Position numbers and translations under genes: made by a program. A DNA stretch of 64,000 bases from Streptomyces hayashii (GTDB lineage Bacteria > Actinomycetota > Actinomycetes > Streptomycetales > Streptomycetaceae), in the NCBI RefSeq assembly GCF_024539815.1, contig NZ_JAHHIU010000039.1, positions 124,001 through 188,000 of the forward strand, in the 5' to 3' direction. The notes under the pieces were generated by a model. It made no database searches, was not told the DNA's origin, and saw only the letters and a list, made by a program, of their open reading frames with translations. Shown one piece after another: positions 37,084 to 46,400 of the stretch (position 1 is its first letter; every line of letters starts with the position of its first letter).

Positions 37084-37263
37084 TGTCTCCTGCCCGATCG
37101 ACCTTTCCGCCCTGGCCGAACAGCGGTGACCCGGCGCCCACCGGCCCGGCGGCGCCCTGCACGGCGCCCCAGCCGTCGCCACCAACAACAGCAGGCACCG
37201 TTCGTCGGCCTGTGCGTGAGCGCAGCCGTAGTGCTCTGCTGGTGGCGAAGGTGGTCGGTTGGC
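37084..37263 (+). repeat. Direct repeat, block B, copy 2
   Basis: This matches 18018-18198. It begins with the last 14 codons of the YPI-repeat gene (ending PIDLSALAEQR and TGA), then the GTG (37126) of the endonuclease gene. One base present in copy 1 is missing near 37229, shifting the frame. Confidence 0.9.
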
Positions 37264-37826
37264 TACTCGCGCACTGGTGGCTGCTGCTGGTCGTGGCCGT
37301 CATCGCCGTGCTCGCAGGCATCGGGTGGTGGCAGCAGCGGGCTCAACGTGTGCAGTGGGAGCGGACCCAGGCGCGCGCCATGCGCTACGGACTGTCGCAG
37401 CTGGACGCACTGGCCCACCGGCAGTTCGAGTACGCGGTCCGGGATCTGATGCGTCCGGACGGCTGCGTCGACGCCGTCCAGGTCGGTGGACAGGGCGATC
37501 TGGGAGCGGATGTGAAGGCGACCGACCCGCTGGGGCGACGCTGGGTGATCCAGTGCAAGCACCGCCGTCACGGCGAGCGTGGCGCAGCTGTGGGCACACC
37601 GGAACTGCAGGTGCTGAACGGCACCGGACGCCCGGTCCATAAGGCCGACGTGGTCGTGATGGTCACCAACGGCAGGATCACCCAACCCGGCCATATCTTC
37701 GCCCGGCAACAGCGGCTGCACCTCGTCGACCGCACACTGCTCGCAACCTGGGCCTCCGGGGCGCGCCCCCTGTGGGAACTCCTACCCGCGCTGCCTCCGC
37801 CCCGCAGGCCCTCCGCACAGTCCTGA
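37212..37826 (+). CDS. Mrr-like membrane-anchored endonuclease, N-terminus frameshifted
   Basis: The intact frame from a GTG at 37212 gives 204 residues. It has one membrane segment (LLAHWWLLLVVAVIAVLAGI), then a restriction-endonuclease (Mrr-type PD-(D/E)XK) domain with the catalytic elements FEYAVRDLM (Glu), GDLGADVKATD (Asp) and WVIQCKHR (QxK). A conserved tail follows (TPELQVLNGTGRPVHKAD, VVMVTNGRI). The natural start is almost certainly the GTG at 37126 (VTRRPPARRRPARR), as in copy 1 at 18060. Here a one-base deletion near 37229 separates that start from the nuclease frame. Translation from 37212 would give a shorter but catalytically complete protein. Such proteins cleave DNA, often modified DNA; the substrate here is unknown. 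Confidence 0.7.
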   Translation: MRERSRSALLVAKVVGWLLAHWWLLLVVAVIAVLAGIGWWQQRAQRVQWERTQARAMRYGLSQLDALAHRQFEYAVRDLMRPDGCVDAVQVGGQGDLGADVKATDPLGRRWVIQCKHRRHGERGAAVGTPELQVLNGTGRPVHKADVVVMVTNGRITQPGHIFARQQRLHLVDRTLLATWASGARPLWELLPALPPPRRPSAQS

Positions 37827-38290
37827 CCGTCCCGCCGTCATGCAGGGCACCTCACCAGGCCTCTGCCCAGCCGTCCCCTCCAGGACAGCCGGTTACCCGG
37901 TAAAGGCCTGCCCGTGAGCGTCGATTGACAGGGACAACGTCCGCGGTCGTTTGGCCAGCGCCCCTCAGACGGTGCGGCGGCGCCGAACTATCTCTGTTCT
38001 CGCCAAGTGGACACAACGGAACGGGGCGACAACCGGATCAGGTCCGGGTTCCCACAGAGAGCACATCAGCAGCTTGTACCCGCCACTTCGCAGGCGGGGT
38101 ACTCGCTCGCGCGAAGAGGACGGAGTGGACGATGACACCGCCGTGCACTTCACCGGGACATCCCGAGTGAGGGGGAGTAATCCCGCACAAAGCTCGCGGA
38201 GGTGAAGACTAGCCAGGTGCTGTAGGTCGACTGCTTCTCGGGCGGCACCGTACTTACAGATCTCCGGATCTTCACGGACCGGCGTGCCCC
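37827..38290. other. Gap without a supported gene
   Basis: No frame on either strand is convincing. A minus-strand open frame at 37965-38294 has poor codon structure. The stretch marks the passage from the island to the biosynthetic cluster. I see no attachment site or tRNA. Confidence 0.4.
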
Positions 38291-38659
38291 TCATCGCCGC
38301 TGTGCCTGCACACGATTCGCAATAGACGCCAAAGTGTCATGATCAAGCCAAGGTCCGCGGATATCAAGCCAGAGTCCAAGGAGGGGATGGATCATGTAAC
38401 AGCAAACCTCTGTAGGGTCATCCGTGCAGAGTTCATCGATGTGTAACGGGGGAAGGGAATGCAGGAGGATCTTGACCTTTCGGTCAGCTCGCTTGCGTGG
38501 GGATCGATGCAGAATCTCAACCGTTCCAGATGGGTCTCTCGTGCGGCGCAGCAGGGAGCCTGGACCTAACGCGGAGCCGGAGTATACCGTCAAATCTGGC
38601 GCGAGCCGCAAACCGCCTTTCATGAAAAAATCCGGATATCCCGGGTAAAATTTAAGCAA
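38291..38659 (-). CDS. Hypothetical protein, doubtful
   Basis: A 122-residue frame in lower-GC sequence, divergent from the exporter gene. It has reasonably protein-like composition (PLLGLWLDIRGPWLDHDTL, PPLHIDELCTDDPTEVCCYM) with several Trp, Cys and Asp residues, unlike typical GC-driven spurious frames. No motif is recognised. It could instead be the remains of a longer gene. Confidence 0.4.
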   Translation of the reverse strand: MLKFYPGYPDFFMKGGLRLAPDLTVYSGSALGPGSLLRRTRDPSGTVEILHRSPRKRADRKVKILLHSLPPLHIDELCTDDPTEVCCYMIHPLLGLWLDIRGPWLDHDTLASIANRVQAQRR

Positions 38660-38739
38660 AAATCATGATTGGGTCGGTGTGTGACTGTGGCGCCCTTTGA
38701 AACCCATAAATGGGCTACACGGCTAGGATTCCAACACGC

Positions 38740-40026
38740 ATGACGCTCGCAATTCGAACCTACTACATCTATGCCGCCTTGTGTTCGGTAGCCTATGCGC
38801 TCGCCGCAACTCTTCAAATTGTCTATCAGGTCTCGGTAGTTGGGCTGTCCCCTCTGCAACTCGTACTTGTTGGCACTGTGCTCGAGGCGACGGTCTTTAT
38901 CTTTGAGGTGCCAACTGGTGTTGTGGCCGATCGCTACTCACGTCGACTCTCTCTCATAATTGGCACTTCCCTCTCCGGCCTTGGATTCGTGCTTCAGGGT
39001 CTCATTCCTGAATTCTGGGCGGCCATCGCCTGCTCTTTTATCTGGGGCGTAGGCTTCACGTTCGTCTCGGGTGCGGGACAGGCCTGGCTTGCCGATGAGA
39101 TCGGCCCGGAGAATGCTCAGCCCGCCTTCACTAGAGCTCGGCAGATCGATCTTGTCATGACCATCGTTGGGACAGTCGCTGCCTGTGCGCTCGGTCTCAA
39201 GGATCTCGGACTGCCGCTACTGGCGGCGGGGGTCACCTTCCTCGCCGTGGCTGTGTTCCTCATCTTCGTCATGCCCGAGAACGGCTTCACGCCGACTCCG
39301 GACGAGGACCGGGAGACCTTCAAGGCGATGTTGAGGCAGGCCCGAAGCGGCGTTGCTGCCATTCGCTCCAGCCGCGTGGTGCTCACCATGACTCTGGTCA
39401 GTCTGTTCGTCGGATTGTCGAGTGAAGTAGTGGACCGGCTCTGGGTGGATCGAATTCTCAAAGATTTCACCCTCACGCCTGTGGCCGGACTGGACGGGCC
39501 AACGGTCTGGTTCTCCATCTTCTCTCTTATCGGAACCGCCATATCGCTGGTTGTGTCCTTGACGGTCAATAAGGTCACTCCGGAGGCTATGAATAATCGG
39601 CATCCCAATCGGCTGATGGCTTTGCTGATGTCGATCCAGGTCGCCGGAATCTTCCTCCTCGGCGTCAGCCCAGTTATGGGACTTGCTCTCGCGGGCCTCT
39701 GGCTGCGCAACGCCAGCCGTGACCTTGCCTACCCGGTCCAGACGGCCTGGATGAACCGAAATCTGGACTCCAAGGTGCGCGCGACGAGCTTCTCAATGGC
39801 CAGCCAGGTCGACGCATTTGGCCAGGTCGTGGGTGGACCTTCGATTGGTGCGATCGGCAGCAAGCTGGGCGTCACGGCTGCCCTGGCCTCATCCGCAGTC
39901 GTGCTCAGCCCTGCCGTCGTCCTGTACCTCGGTCTCAAATCTGTGCGTACGGATAGCGCGGATCCTTCAGACGTGACAGATAATAATTCGGCTGGACGAG
40001 AAACCGACCCGGCCGCAAATCTTTAG
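38740..40026 (+). CDS. MFS transporter, probable product exporter
   Basis: A 428-residue major facilitator with about twelve hydrophobic segments. The N-terminal half carries the loop 2-3 signature as EVPTGVVADRYSRRLSLIIG (~45-64). A charged central loop (PTPDEDRETFKAMLRQARSG, ~185-205) precedes the second half. The C-terminal tail is hydrophilic (SDVTDNNSAGRETDPAANL). I prefer the ATG at 38740, with AGGA eleven bases upstream; an ATG at 38710 would add ten residues. Codon use is less GC-biased than the NRPS/PKS genes, hinting at a different origin. It is 37 bases upstream of the first NRPS gene in the same direction, so export of, or self-resistance to, the cluster product is the likely role. 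Confidence 0.85.
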   Translation: MTLAIRTYYIYAALCSVAYALAATLQIVYQVSVVGLSPLQLVLVGTVLEATVFIFEVPTGVVADRYSRRLSLIIGTSLSGLGFVLQGLIPEFWAAIACSFIWGVGFTFVSGAGQAWLADEIGPENAQPAFTRARQIDLVMTIVGTVAACALGLKDLGLPLLAAGVTFLAVAVFLIFVMPENGFTPTPDEDRETFKAMLRQARSGVAAIRSSRVVLTMTLVSLFVGLSSEVVDRLWVDRILKDFTLTPVAGLDGPTVWFSIFSLIGTAISLVVSLTVNKVTPEAMNNRHPNRLMALLMSIQVAGIFLLGVSPVMGLALAGLWLRNASRDLAYPVQTAWMNRNLDSKVRATSFSMASQVDAFGQVVGGPSIGAIGSKLGVTAALASSAVVLSPAVVLYLGLKSVRTDSADPSDVTDNNSAGRETDPAANL

Positions 40027-40063
40027 CTGGCTCAACCATAGTCCAGCGAGGCGGGGGATTGTC

Positions 40064-43000
40064 GTGTCGTCCAAATCCGTTCATGAGATATGTAGTGACG
40101 CTGGTGAAGAAAACTGGCGCGATGTCGTAACAGCTTTATGGAACAAAGCCCTGGGTCCGGCGATGTCGCCAACTGACGGGTTTGTCGCCCAGGGCGGCCA
40201 CTCTTTGATGGCCGTGAGCCTGGTGGCCGATATACAACGGGCTACGGGCCGACGCCTGCCCATTAGCGCGCTGCTCCGTGACAACGCGTCCCTGGCCGAA
40301 GTCTGCTCTCTGGTTGAGGCCGAGACGTCTGTCGTCTCCCCGGTGCCTTCAGATCGCGTGCCCCGACGCCCCGCGAAGGTCCAGCGATTCCTGCCGGCGC
40401 AGGAGGCCATCTGGGTCGATCAGCATCTGCAGCCGACAAAAGGGGCGTACAACGTTGTCGGCGTACTGCGGGTCGCCGCTCGTCTCGACCGGGAACAGTT
40501 GGATCGGGCGCTCGCCGCGACCGTCGCCCGGCACGACGCACTCCGGGCTCACGTCGAGGAGTTCGCGAGCGGGCCCGCGCTGGTCTTCTCCCCGAGCAGC
40601 CCTCCCGGCCGGTTCGTGGAGTGCCGTGCAGAGACGGATCAGGACGAACAGGTGAGCCGTTTTGTCGAGGAGTTGACCGCTACCATCGCGACCGACAACT
40701 CGCCGATGCTTCGCGCTGGCATGATCTGCACGCCTGGTCACACACATCTGGTACTGGCCCTCCACCATCTGATCGGCGACGCCGGATCTCTGGACGTGCT
40801 GTTTGCCGACCTTGCCGAGGCCTACGAAGCTCCCGAGGAGCCGCTGCACGGATCCCCGCCCAGCGCGAGCTTTGCGGCCTTCATCGAAGCGGAGAACCGC
40901 GAGCGAACTACAGAGCGGGTTCGCCAGGACGTCGCGTACTGGACACGGCATATGCCCGCAGCGCCGCAACCGCTCCCGATCACCGCCCGCACGACGGCCC
41001 CGGCCGCATCGCAGGCCGACCCTGCTGTGCTGACCGCTCACGCGCCCCTCGACGAGCGCGTCGTCGCCGGGCTGTCGGGTGCGCTGCGGGCGCGCGGTCA
41101 CACCATGGCCACAGCGCTGCTGGCAGCCACCGCCGCGGTGCTGGGCGGTGTCACGGGCGAGGACGAGATTGTCCTCGGTATGCCCGTGGACAAGCGATAC
41201 CGCGCCGAGTCCGCTGACCTGGTAGGGCTGGCATTGTCGGTTCTCCCGCTGGTGTTGCCGACCAGCAGCTCCGGTTCCCCGGTGGATTCCCTTGTGGCCG
41301 TCCGCGACGCGCAACTCGACGCCAGCGAGCACGATTCCGCGACCCTGGGCGACCTGAGCCGCGGGATGCCGCGCCGCCCCGGCCCGGATGCCGCGCTTGT
41401 CCAGGCTTGGGTCAACGACCTGAGTCACCGACGCGCGCCGGAGAGGTTTGCCGGCGCCCCGTGCCACTACGCCGACGCCCGTTTTCTCCGGCCCCTTTTC
41501 CCCTTCAACGTTTATCTGAATCGAGCCGAGGCCGGACTTACGCTCACCGTGACCACACGCGGCAGGCTGCTCCAGGACCCTTGCCTGATAGATGACCTGG
41601 CGCAGCGGATCGTGCAGACGATGCAGCGGCTGGCGGGTTGCCCGCCCGAGCGGATGAGGTCGCACACACCGGCCGAACCGCTTGCCTCCGGCGAGCGGCC
41701 CCGGCTCGCCGTGGGCGACCTCGTTACTGGTGCCCCCGATTCTCCTGCCGTCCTCTCACCCTCCGGAGTGTTGAGCCGAAGGCAACTTACCGGCAGGACG
41801 GTCGAACTCTCGCGCTGGCTCGACGAGCACGCCATCGCCACTGGCGGCACTGTGCTCATCGAGGCCGACCGCTGTGAGGCGTTCCTCCCGCTGCTGATCG
41901 CCTGCTGGCAGAAGGGTGTCGTCACCGGGATCGTCGACCACGCTCTGCCGGCCGCGGTGCGCGACGCGCGGGCGGCCCTGCTGAGCGCCGATGCTCGTAT
42001 AGAGGTGACTGCCATCGGATGCAAGGTCACGGCCGGATCTGAGGAGCACCGCAGACCGTCCGGGAGGATGCCCGTAGGCACCAACCACGTCCTGTTCACC
42101 TCGGGCTCCACCGGTGCTGCGAAGGCGGTTCCGGTTTCCTCCGCAGCGCTGTTCGGAGCTTTGGAAGACTATCTGGACCACTTCCGTCCCACAGCGGTAG
42201 ACCGGTTCGCTCTGCTGAGCGGCATCGGCCACGACCCTGCCCTACGGGACTGCCTGATCCCCCTCCTGTGCGGAGGGACGGTGAGCGTGCCGCCGCAGCA
42301 TGCCCTGACCCATCCCCGGACGCTGTTTCAGTTCGTGAAGAACGCGCGCATCACCGTCTTGCACGCCACCCCAGGTCTGCTGGATCTCCTTGTTTCCGGA
42401 AGCATGGGGGACCGGCTCCCCGATCTCGGCCTAGTCGTCAGTGGCGGCGACAGCCTCCGCATGGGCACGGTGCGCGAGCTCAAGAGTGTCTCCGACGCGG
42501 TGATTTTCAATGCCTACGGGTGTACCGAGTCCGCACAGATCGCCTCGGTACACCCGGTGGATAGGGAGTGGGCCCGCACCTTGCCCTCCTCCGAACGCGT
42601 ACCGATCGGTGATCGCTTCGGCAGGACCGAAGTGGACGTGCTCACGCGGGAGGGCCGTCGAGCGCTTCCCGGCGAACTCGGGGAAGTCGTCATCAGGGGT
42701 CCGCATCTGGGCATCGGTTACGGGGGCGCGGAGACAGGATTTCTACACACGGGCGACCTTGGCCGGCGGGACACGCGTGGGCTCGTCCATCTGACTGGAC
42801 GTGTGGACCGGCAGCTCAGCGTCGACGGTTACCGTGTCGCCCCCGAGGAGATCGAGGCCGCCGCTCTGGCACACGACGCCGTCGCCGCGGCCTGGGCGGG
42901 GATGTGGGCACAGGACGGGCCGGCGGTGCTCACCCTGGCGGTGCGGACCGCCCCGGGCGCGGCCGTGGCCGCCCTGAAGGAGCGTCTCCGGGAATGGCTG

Positions 43001-43453
43001 CGGACCAGGCTGCCGCGCTATGCGGTGCCTCCGCGGATTCTGCTGGTCGAGGACTTCCGGTTGAGCCGCAACCACAAAGTCATCGGGCCCGGGGGAGTCC
43101 TGGACGGGGACTCGGGCCGCGGCGATGACCAAGAAGCGGGTGAAGTCGAGCAGATCATTCTTGAAGTGATCCGCCGTCACACCGGACTGTCCTTGTCGCC
43201 GGCCGTGAACTTCTTCGAAGGCGGCCTCACCTCCCTGCATCTTTTGAACGTCCATCCCGTGCTCGAGTCACGACTCGGCGTCAGCTTTCCCGTCGTCGAC
43301 ATGTTCACCCATGTCAATGCCGCAGAACTCGCCGTTGCGATGACGCACGGCATCCGGAACGTGCATGACAAGGAGCGTCGGGAGCCGCGTCGGCGCAAGC
43401 CGCACCTTCCCGCGCACAGCCGTCAGCACCTGTACGAAGAGCTGGAGAGGTAA
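40064..43453 (+). CDS. NRPS with T-C-A-T domains
   Basis: A 1,129-residue synthetase starting at a GTG with GGGGG upstream. Order: a first carrier domain (~15-85, phosphopantetheine Ser in QGGHSLMAVS), a condensation domain (~105-500) with HHLIGDAGS (~232) in place of HHxxxDG, and an adenylation domain (~540-1,010). The A domain has VLFTSGSTGAAKA (A3, ~676), GIGHDPALRDCL (A4, Asp kept), YGCTESA (A5), HTGDLGRR (A7), GRVDRQLSVDGYRVAP (A8) and RNHKV with the A10 Lys. A second carrier follows (~1,030-1,095, GGLTSLHLL). A leading carrier without its own A domain means it is charged in trans or receives a chain from another protein. The substrate is not predicted. The stop is five bases before the next gene. 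Confidence 0.9.
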   Translation: MSSKSVHEICSDAGEENWRDVVTALWNKALGPAMSPTDGFVAQGGHSLMAVSLVADIQRATGRRLPISALLRDNASLAEVCSLVEAETSVVSPVPSDRVPRRPAKVQRFLPAQEAIWVDQHLQPTKGAYNVVGVLRVAARLDREQLDRALAATVARHDALRAHVEEFASGPALVFSPSSPPGRFVECRAETDQDEQVSRFVEELTATIATDNSPMLRAGMICTPGHTHLVLALHHLIGDAGSLDVLFADLAEAYEAPEEPLHGSPPSASFAAFIEAENRERTTERVRQDVAYWTRHMPAAPQPLPITARTTAPAASQADPAVLTAHAPLDERVVAGLSGALRARGHTMATALLAATAAVLGGVTGEDEIVLGMPVDKRYRAESADLVGLALSVLPLVLPTSSSGSPVDSLVAVRDAQLDASEHDSATLGDLSRGMPRRPGPDAALVQAWVNDLSHRRAPERFAGAPCHYADARFLRPLFPFNVYLNRAEAGLTLTVTTRGRLLQDPCLIDDLAQRIVQTMQRLAGCPPERMRSHTPAEPLASGERPRLAVGDLVTGAPDSPAVLSPSGVLSRRQLTGRTVELSRWLDEHAIATGGTVLIEADRCEAFLPLLIACWQKGVVTGIVDHALPAAVRDARAALLSADARIEVTAIGCKVTAGSEEHRRPSGRMPVGTNHVLFTSGSTGAAKAVPVSSAALFGALEDYLDHFRPTAVDRFALLSGIGHDPALRDCLIPLLCGGTVSVPPQHALTHPRTLFQFVKNARITVLHATPGLLDLLVSGSMGDRLPDLGLVVSGGDSLRMGTVRELKSVSDAVIFNAYGCTESAQIASVHPVDREWARTLPSSERVPIGDRFGRTEVDVLTREGRRALPGELGEVVIRGPHLGIGYGGAETGFLHTGDLGRRDTRGLVHLTGRVDRQLSVDGYRVAPEEIEAAALAHDAVAAAWAGMWAQDGPAVLTLAVRTAPGAAVAALKERLREWLRTRLPRYAVPPRILLVEDFRLSRNHKVIGPGGVLDGDSGRGDDQEAGEVEQIILEVIRRHTGLSLSPAVNFFEGGLTSLHLLNVHPVLESRLGVSFPVVDMFTHVNAAELAVAMTHGIRNVHDKERREPRRRKPHLPAHSRQHLYEELER

Positions 43454-43457
43454 TCTC

Positions 43458-46400
43458 GTGGCTGATTCCGAACTGATCGCCGTCATCGGTATGTCCGGGA
43501 GGTTCCCCGGGGCTGCTGACCCGTTGGCACTCTGGGCCAACCTGACCTCCGGGAAGGTCTCGACAGCGCGGCTCACCGAGGACCAGATCCGCCGGTCCGG
43601 CGTCCCGGCGGATGACCCAAAGTCCGCGTCCTATGTGCCCGTCGTGGCCTCCGCCGCTCAGCTGGACATGTTCGATCCCGGCTTCTTCGACATGACCCGG
43701 CGAGAGGCCGAGATCTGTGATCCGCAGTTCCGTCTCTTCCTCGAGTGCTGCCACGACGCCCTGCTCAACGCCGCACTGAGTCCCGCAGCCTCATGGGACG
43801 TCGGTGTCTTCGGGGCGGCCGGGAACGACCACTACACCGACCTACTCCCACCGCGCTCGGGCTCCCGTTGGCGCAGCACCGGCGGCATGTCCGTCGGAAC
43901 CTGGAACAACGTGGATTACCTGTCTGCGCTCGTGTCCTACAAGCTGGGCCTGCGCGGCCCCAGCATCACGACGCAAACCGCCTGTTCGAGCTCCCTGGTC
44001 GCCGTCCACCAGGCCGCGCAGGCACTGTTGTCCGGCGACTGCGAAGTAGCCCTGGCCGGGGGCGTGGACGTGGAACTCCCGTTGGACAGCGGCTACTGGT
44101 GGGACGAGGGCGGTCCCTTGAGCCGCGACGGCTCCTGTCGCCCCTTCGACGCCGATGCCACGGGCACGGTCTTCGGTTCCGGTGGCGGCGCGGTAGTGCT
44201 GAAGCGGCTGGACGACGCGCTTGCCCACGGTGATCCGATCCGGGCCGTTATCCGAGGATCGGCGGTCAACAACGACGGCGCCGCCAAGGTTGGCTTCACC
44301 GCGCCCAGCGTCCTGGGACAGGCCGCCGTAATAAGTGAGGCGATGATCCGCGCCGGTGTTTCGCCCTCGGACGTGCGGATGGTGGAGGCCCACGCCACGG
44401 GCACAGCGCTGGGAGACCCAATCGAGGTCGCTGGCCTCGTCAAGGCCTTCAACGCTCTCGGGCCAGCCGGGTCCGCAGCATGCGCCCTCGGCTCCGTCAA
44501 GGGCAACATCGGTCATCTTGGACACGCCGCAGGCATCGCCTCCCTGATCAAGGCCGTGCTCTCGCTGGAGAACGGGACTATCCCCGCGAGCGGTTCCTTC
44601 ACCTCCCTCAATCCGAAGCTGGGACTCGACGGTTCTCCGTTCTACGTCGCAGGAGAACATGAGGTCACCCGTTCGCTGACCGTCGCCGGCATCAGCTCCT
44701 TCGGCATGGGCGGTACCAACGCCCACGTGGTGCTGGAGAAGGCTCCCGAGCGGACTGCCCCGCAGGCGCCGGAACACCCGGCCGTCCTGCTGTGGTCGGC
44801 CAAGAGCGCCCGCGCCCGCGAGGAATACCGGCACCGGCTCGGTGCCCGGGCGACCGGTCTGCACGCACACCCGCCTGCCCAGGTCGCCGCCGCGCTTCGT
44901 GCGGTCAACGACGAGCCGTACGAGTGGCGTGCCGCCGTGCTGGCCGACCCGACGGCCGGCGCGCTGGACCGGCTGCTGGCCGACGACTCGCCCGCGGTGG
45001 TTCGCGGTCATGCGGACGACAGATCCGGTCTGGTCTTCCTGTTCCCCGCAACAAGTGGTCATTACACCGGATGGCAGGACCTGACCGCCGTTCATCCCGC
45101 CTTCTCCTCGGCGTTCGCCGAATGCCGCCGTCGCTTCGAGGACCACGGCATCGATCTGGACCGATGTCTGGAGCAGGCCCGCGAAGGCTCCTCGGCCCAC
45201 GGCGCGGACGAACTGCCCTTGGTCTTTTCTGCGGCCTGTGCCACGGCTGCCCTGTGGCAGGCCTGCGGGATCGAGCCGGACACCGTCCTCGGTCACGGCG
45301 TCGGCGAAGTGGCCGCCGGTGTGGTCAGCGGCGTGTTCGGCCTCGCGACCGGTGCCGCCGTCGTGGCTGCGATGACGCGCGCCCTGGCTTCCTGCCCGGA
45401 GGTGTCCAGCCTCCTGGTCGCCGCGAGCGCCGACGACATCACCCCTTTGCTGGTCGAGTACGGCCTGAGCCTCTCTGCGGTGGACAGTCCCCGGCAGCTG
45501 ACCGTCACCGGAGCACCCGATGGGATCGGCGCGTTGAGGGAGGAACTGCGCGGACGAGGGGTGCGCTTCCGGGAGCCGGTGTCCGCATCGGCCTGGGGGT
45601 CCGCGGACGCGGCCTCCGTCCCCGCCGCGGTGACCGCCGCCCTGGCAGGGCAGCCGCTGACACGTCCCTCGCTCTCCTTCCGCTCGGGCTCCCTGGGAGG
45701 AGAGGCCGCGCAGGAGAGCGTCGCACAGCCGGAGTATTGGTCGCAGCTGGCCGTGCGCCCTGTCCTCTTCGGGCAGGCGGTCGCAAGTGCCCTGGCCGAC
45801 GATGCCCTCCTGCTGGAAACGGGGGCGGGCCGCACGCTTACCACCCTGGTCCGCCAGCACCCCGAGGGCAAGGACCGCACCGTCGCCTCGCTGCCCGGCG
45901 AGGGCGGACCGCAGCCGGACGCTCGTACCTCGCTGCTGCAGGCGGCCGCGGTGCTGTGGACGCGAGGCCACTCCGTCCGCTGGGACGCCTTCTCTCCCGA
46001 CGGGGACACCGTCCGGGCGCCGCTTCCCGGATACCCCTACGAGCGCACACTTTGCTGGCCGAAGCCGACGACGGCAACGCAGCGTCCGGCCTCCACCACA
46101 CCGCCTCCCGCGGAAGTGCCTGTGTCCGCAGCAGCATTAACGCTTCCCCACTGGGCAGTCGCGACAACGAGCGCGCTAGCGCCTTTCACCGCCGACGCTG
46201 AGGCCACCGCGGGCCGGGTGACGATGCTTGTCCTGCCCCAGGGCACCGATGCCGGGCTCTTCGCGGGCACCTCGAGCGGGGACGACGCCATCGTCGTGCA
46301 CGTCACGAACCGGCACCACCCGCTGCGGGACGGCTCGTGCGAGGTGAGGCAGAAGCATCTGTCCGACGACCTCCGGCGGTTGCACACAGATCTCCAGGAG

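Noticed and set aside
36972..37211. Upstream extension of the endonuclease frame
   Set aside because: It translates the non-coding block A; comparison with copy 1 shows the natural start is the GTG at 37126 in another frame.
38703..38714. Short palindrome CCCATAAATGGG before the MFS gene
   Set aside because: The arms are only five bases and it may overlap a start codon; too weak to call an operator.
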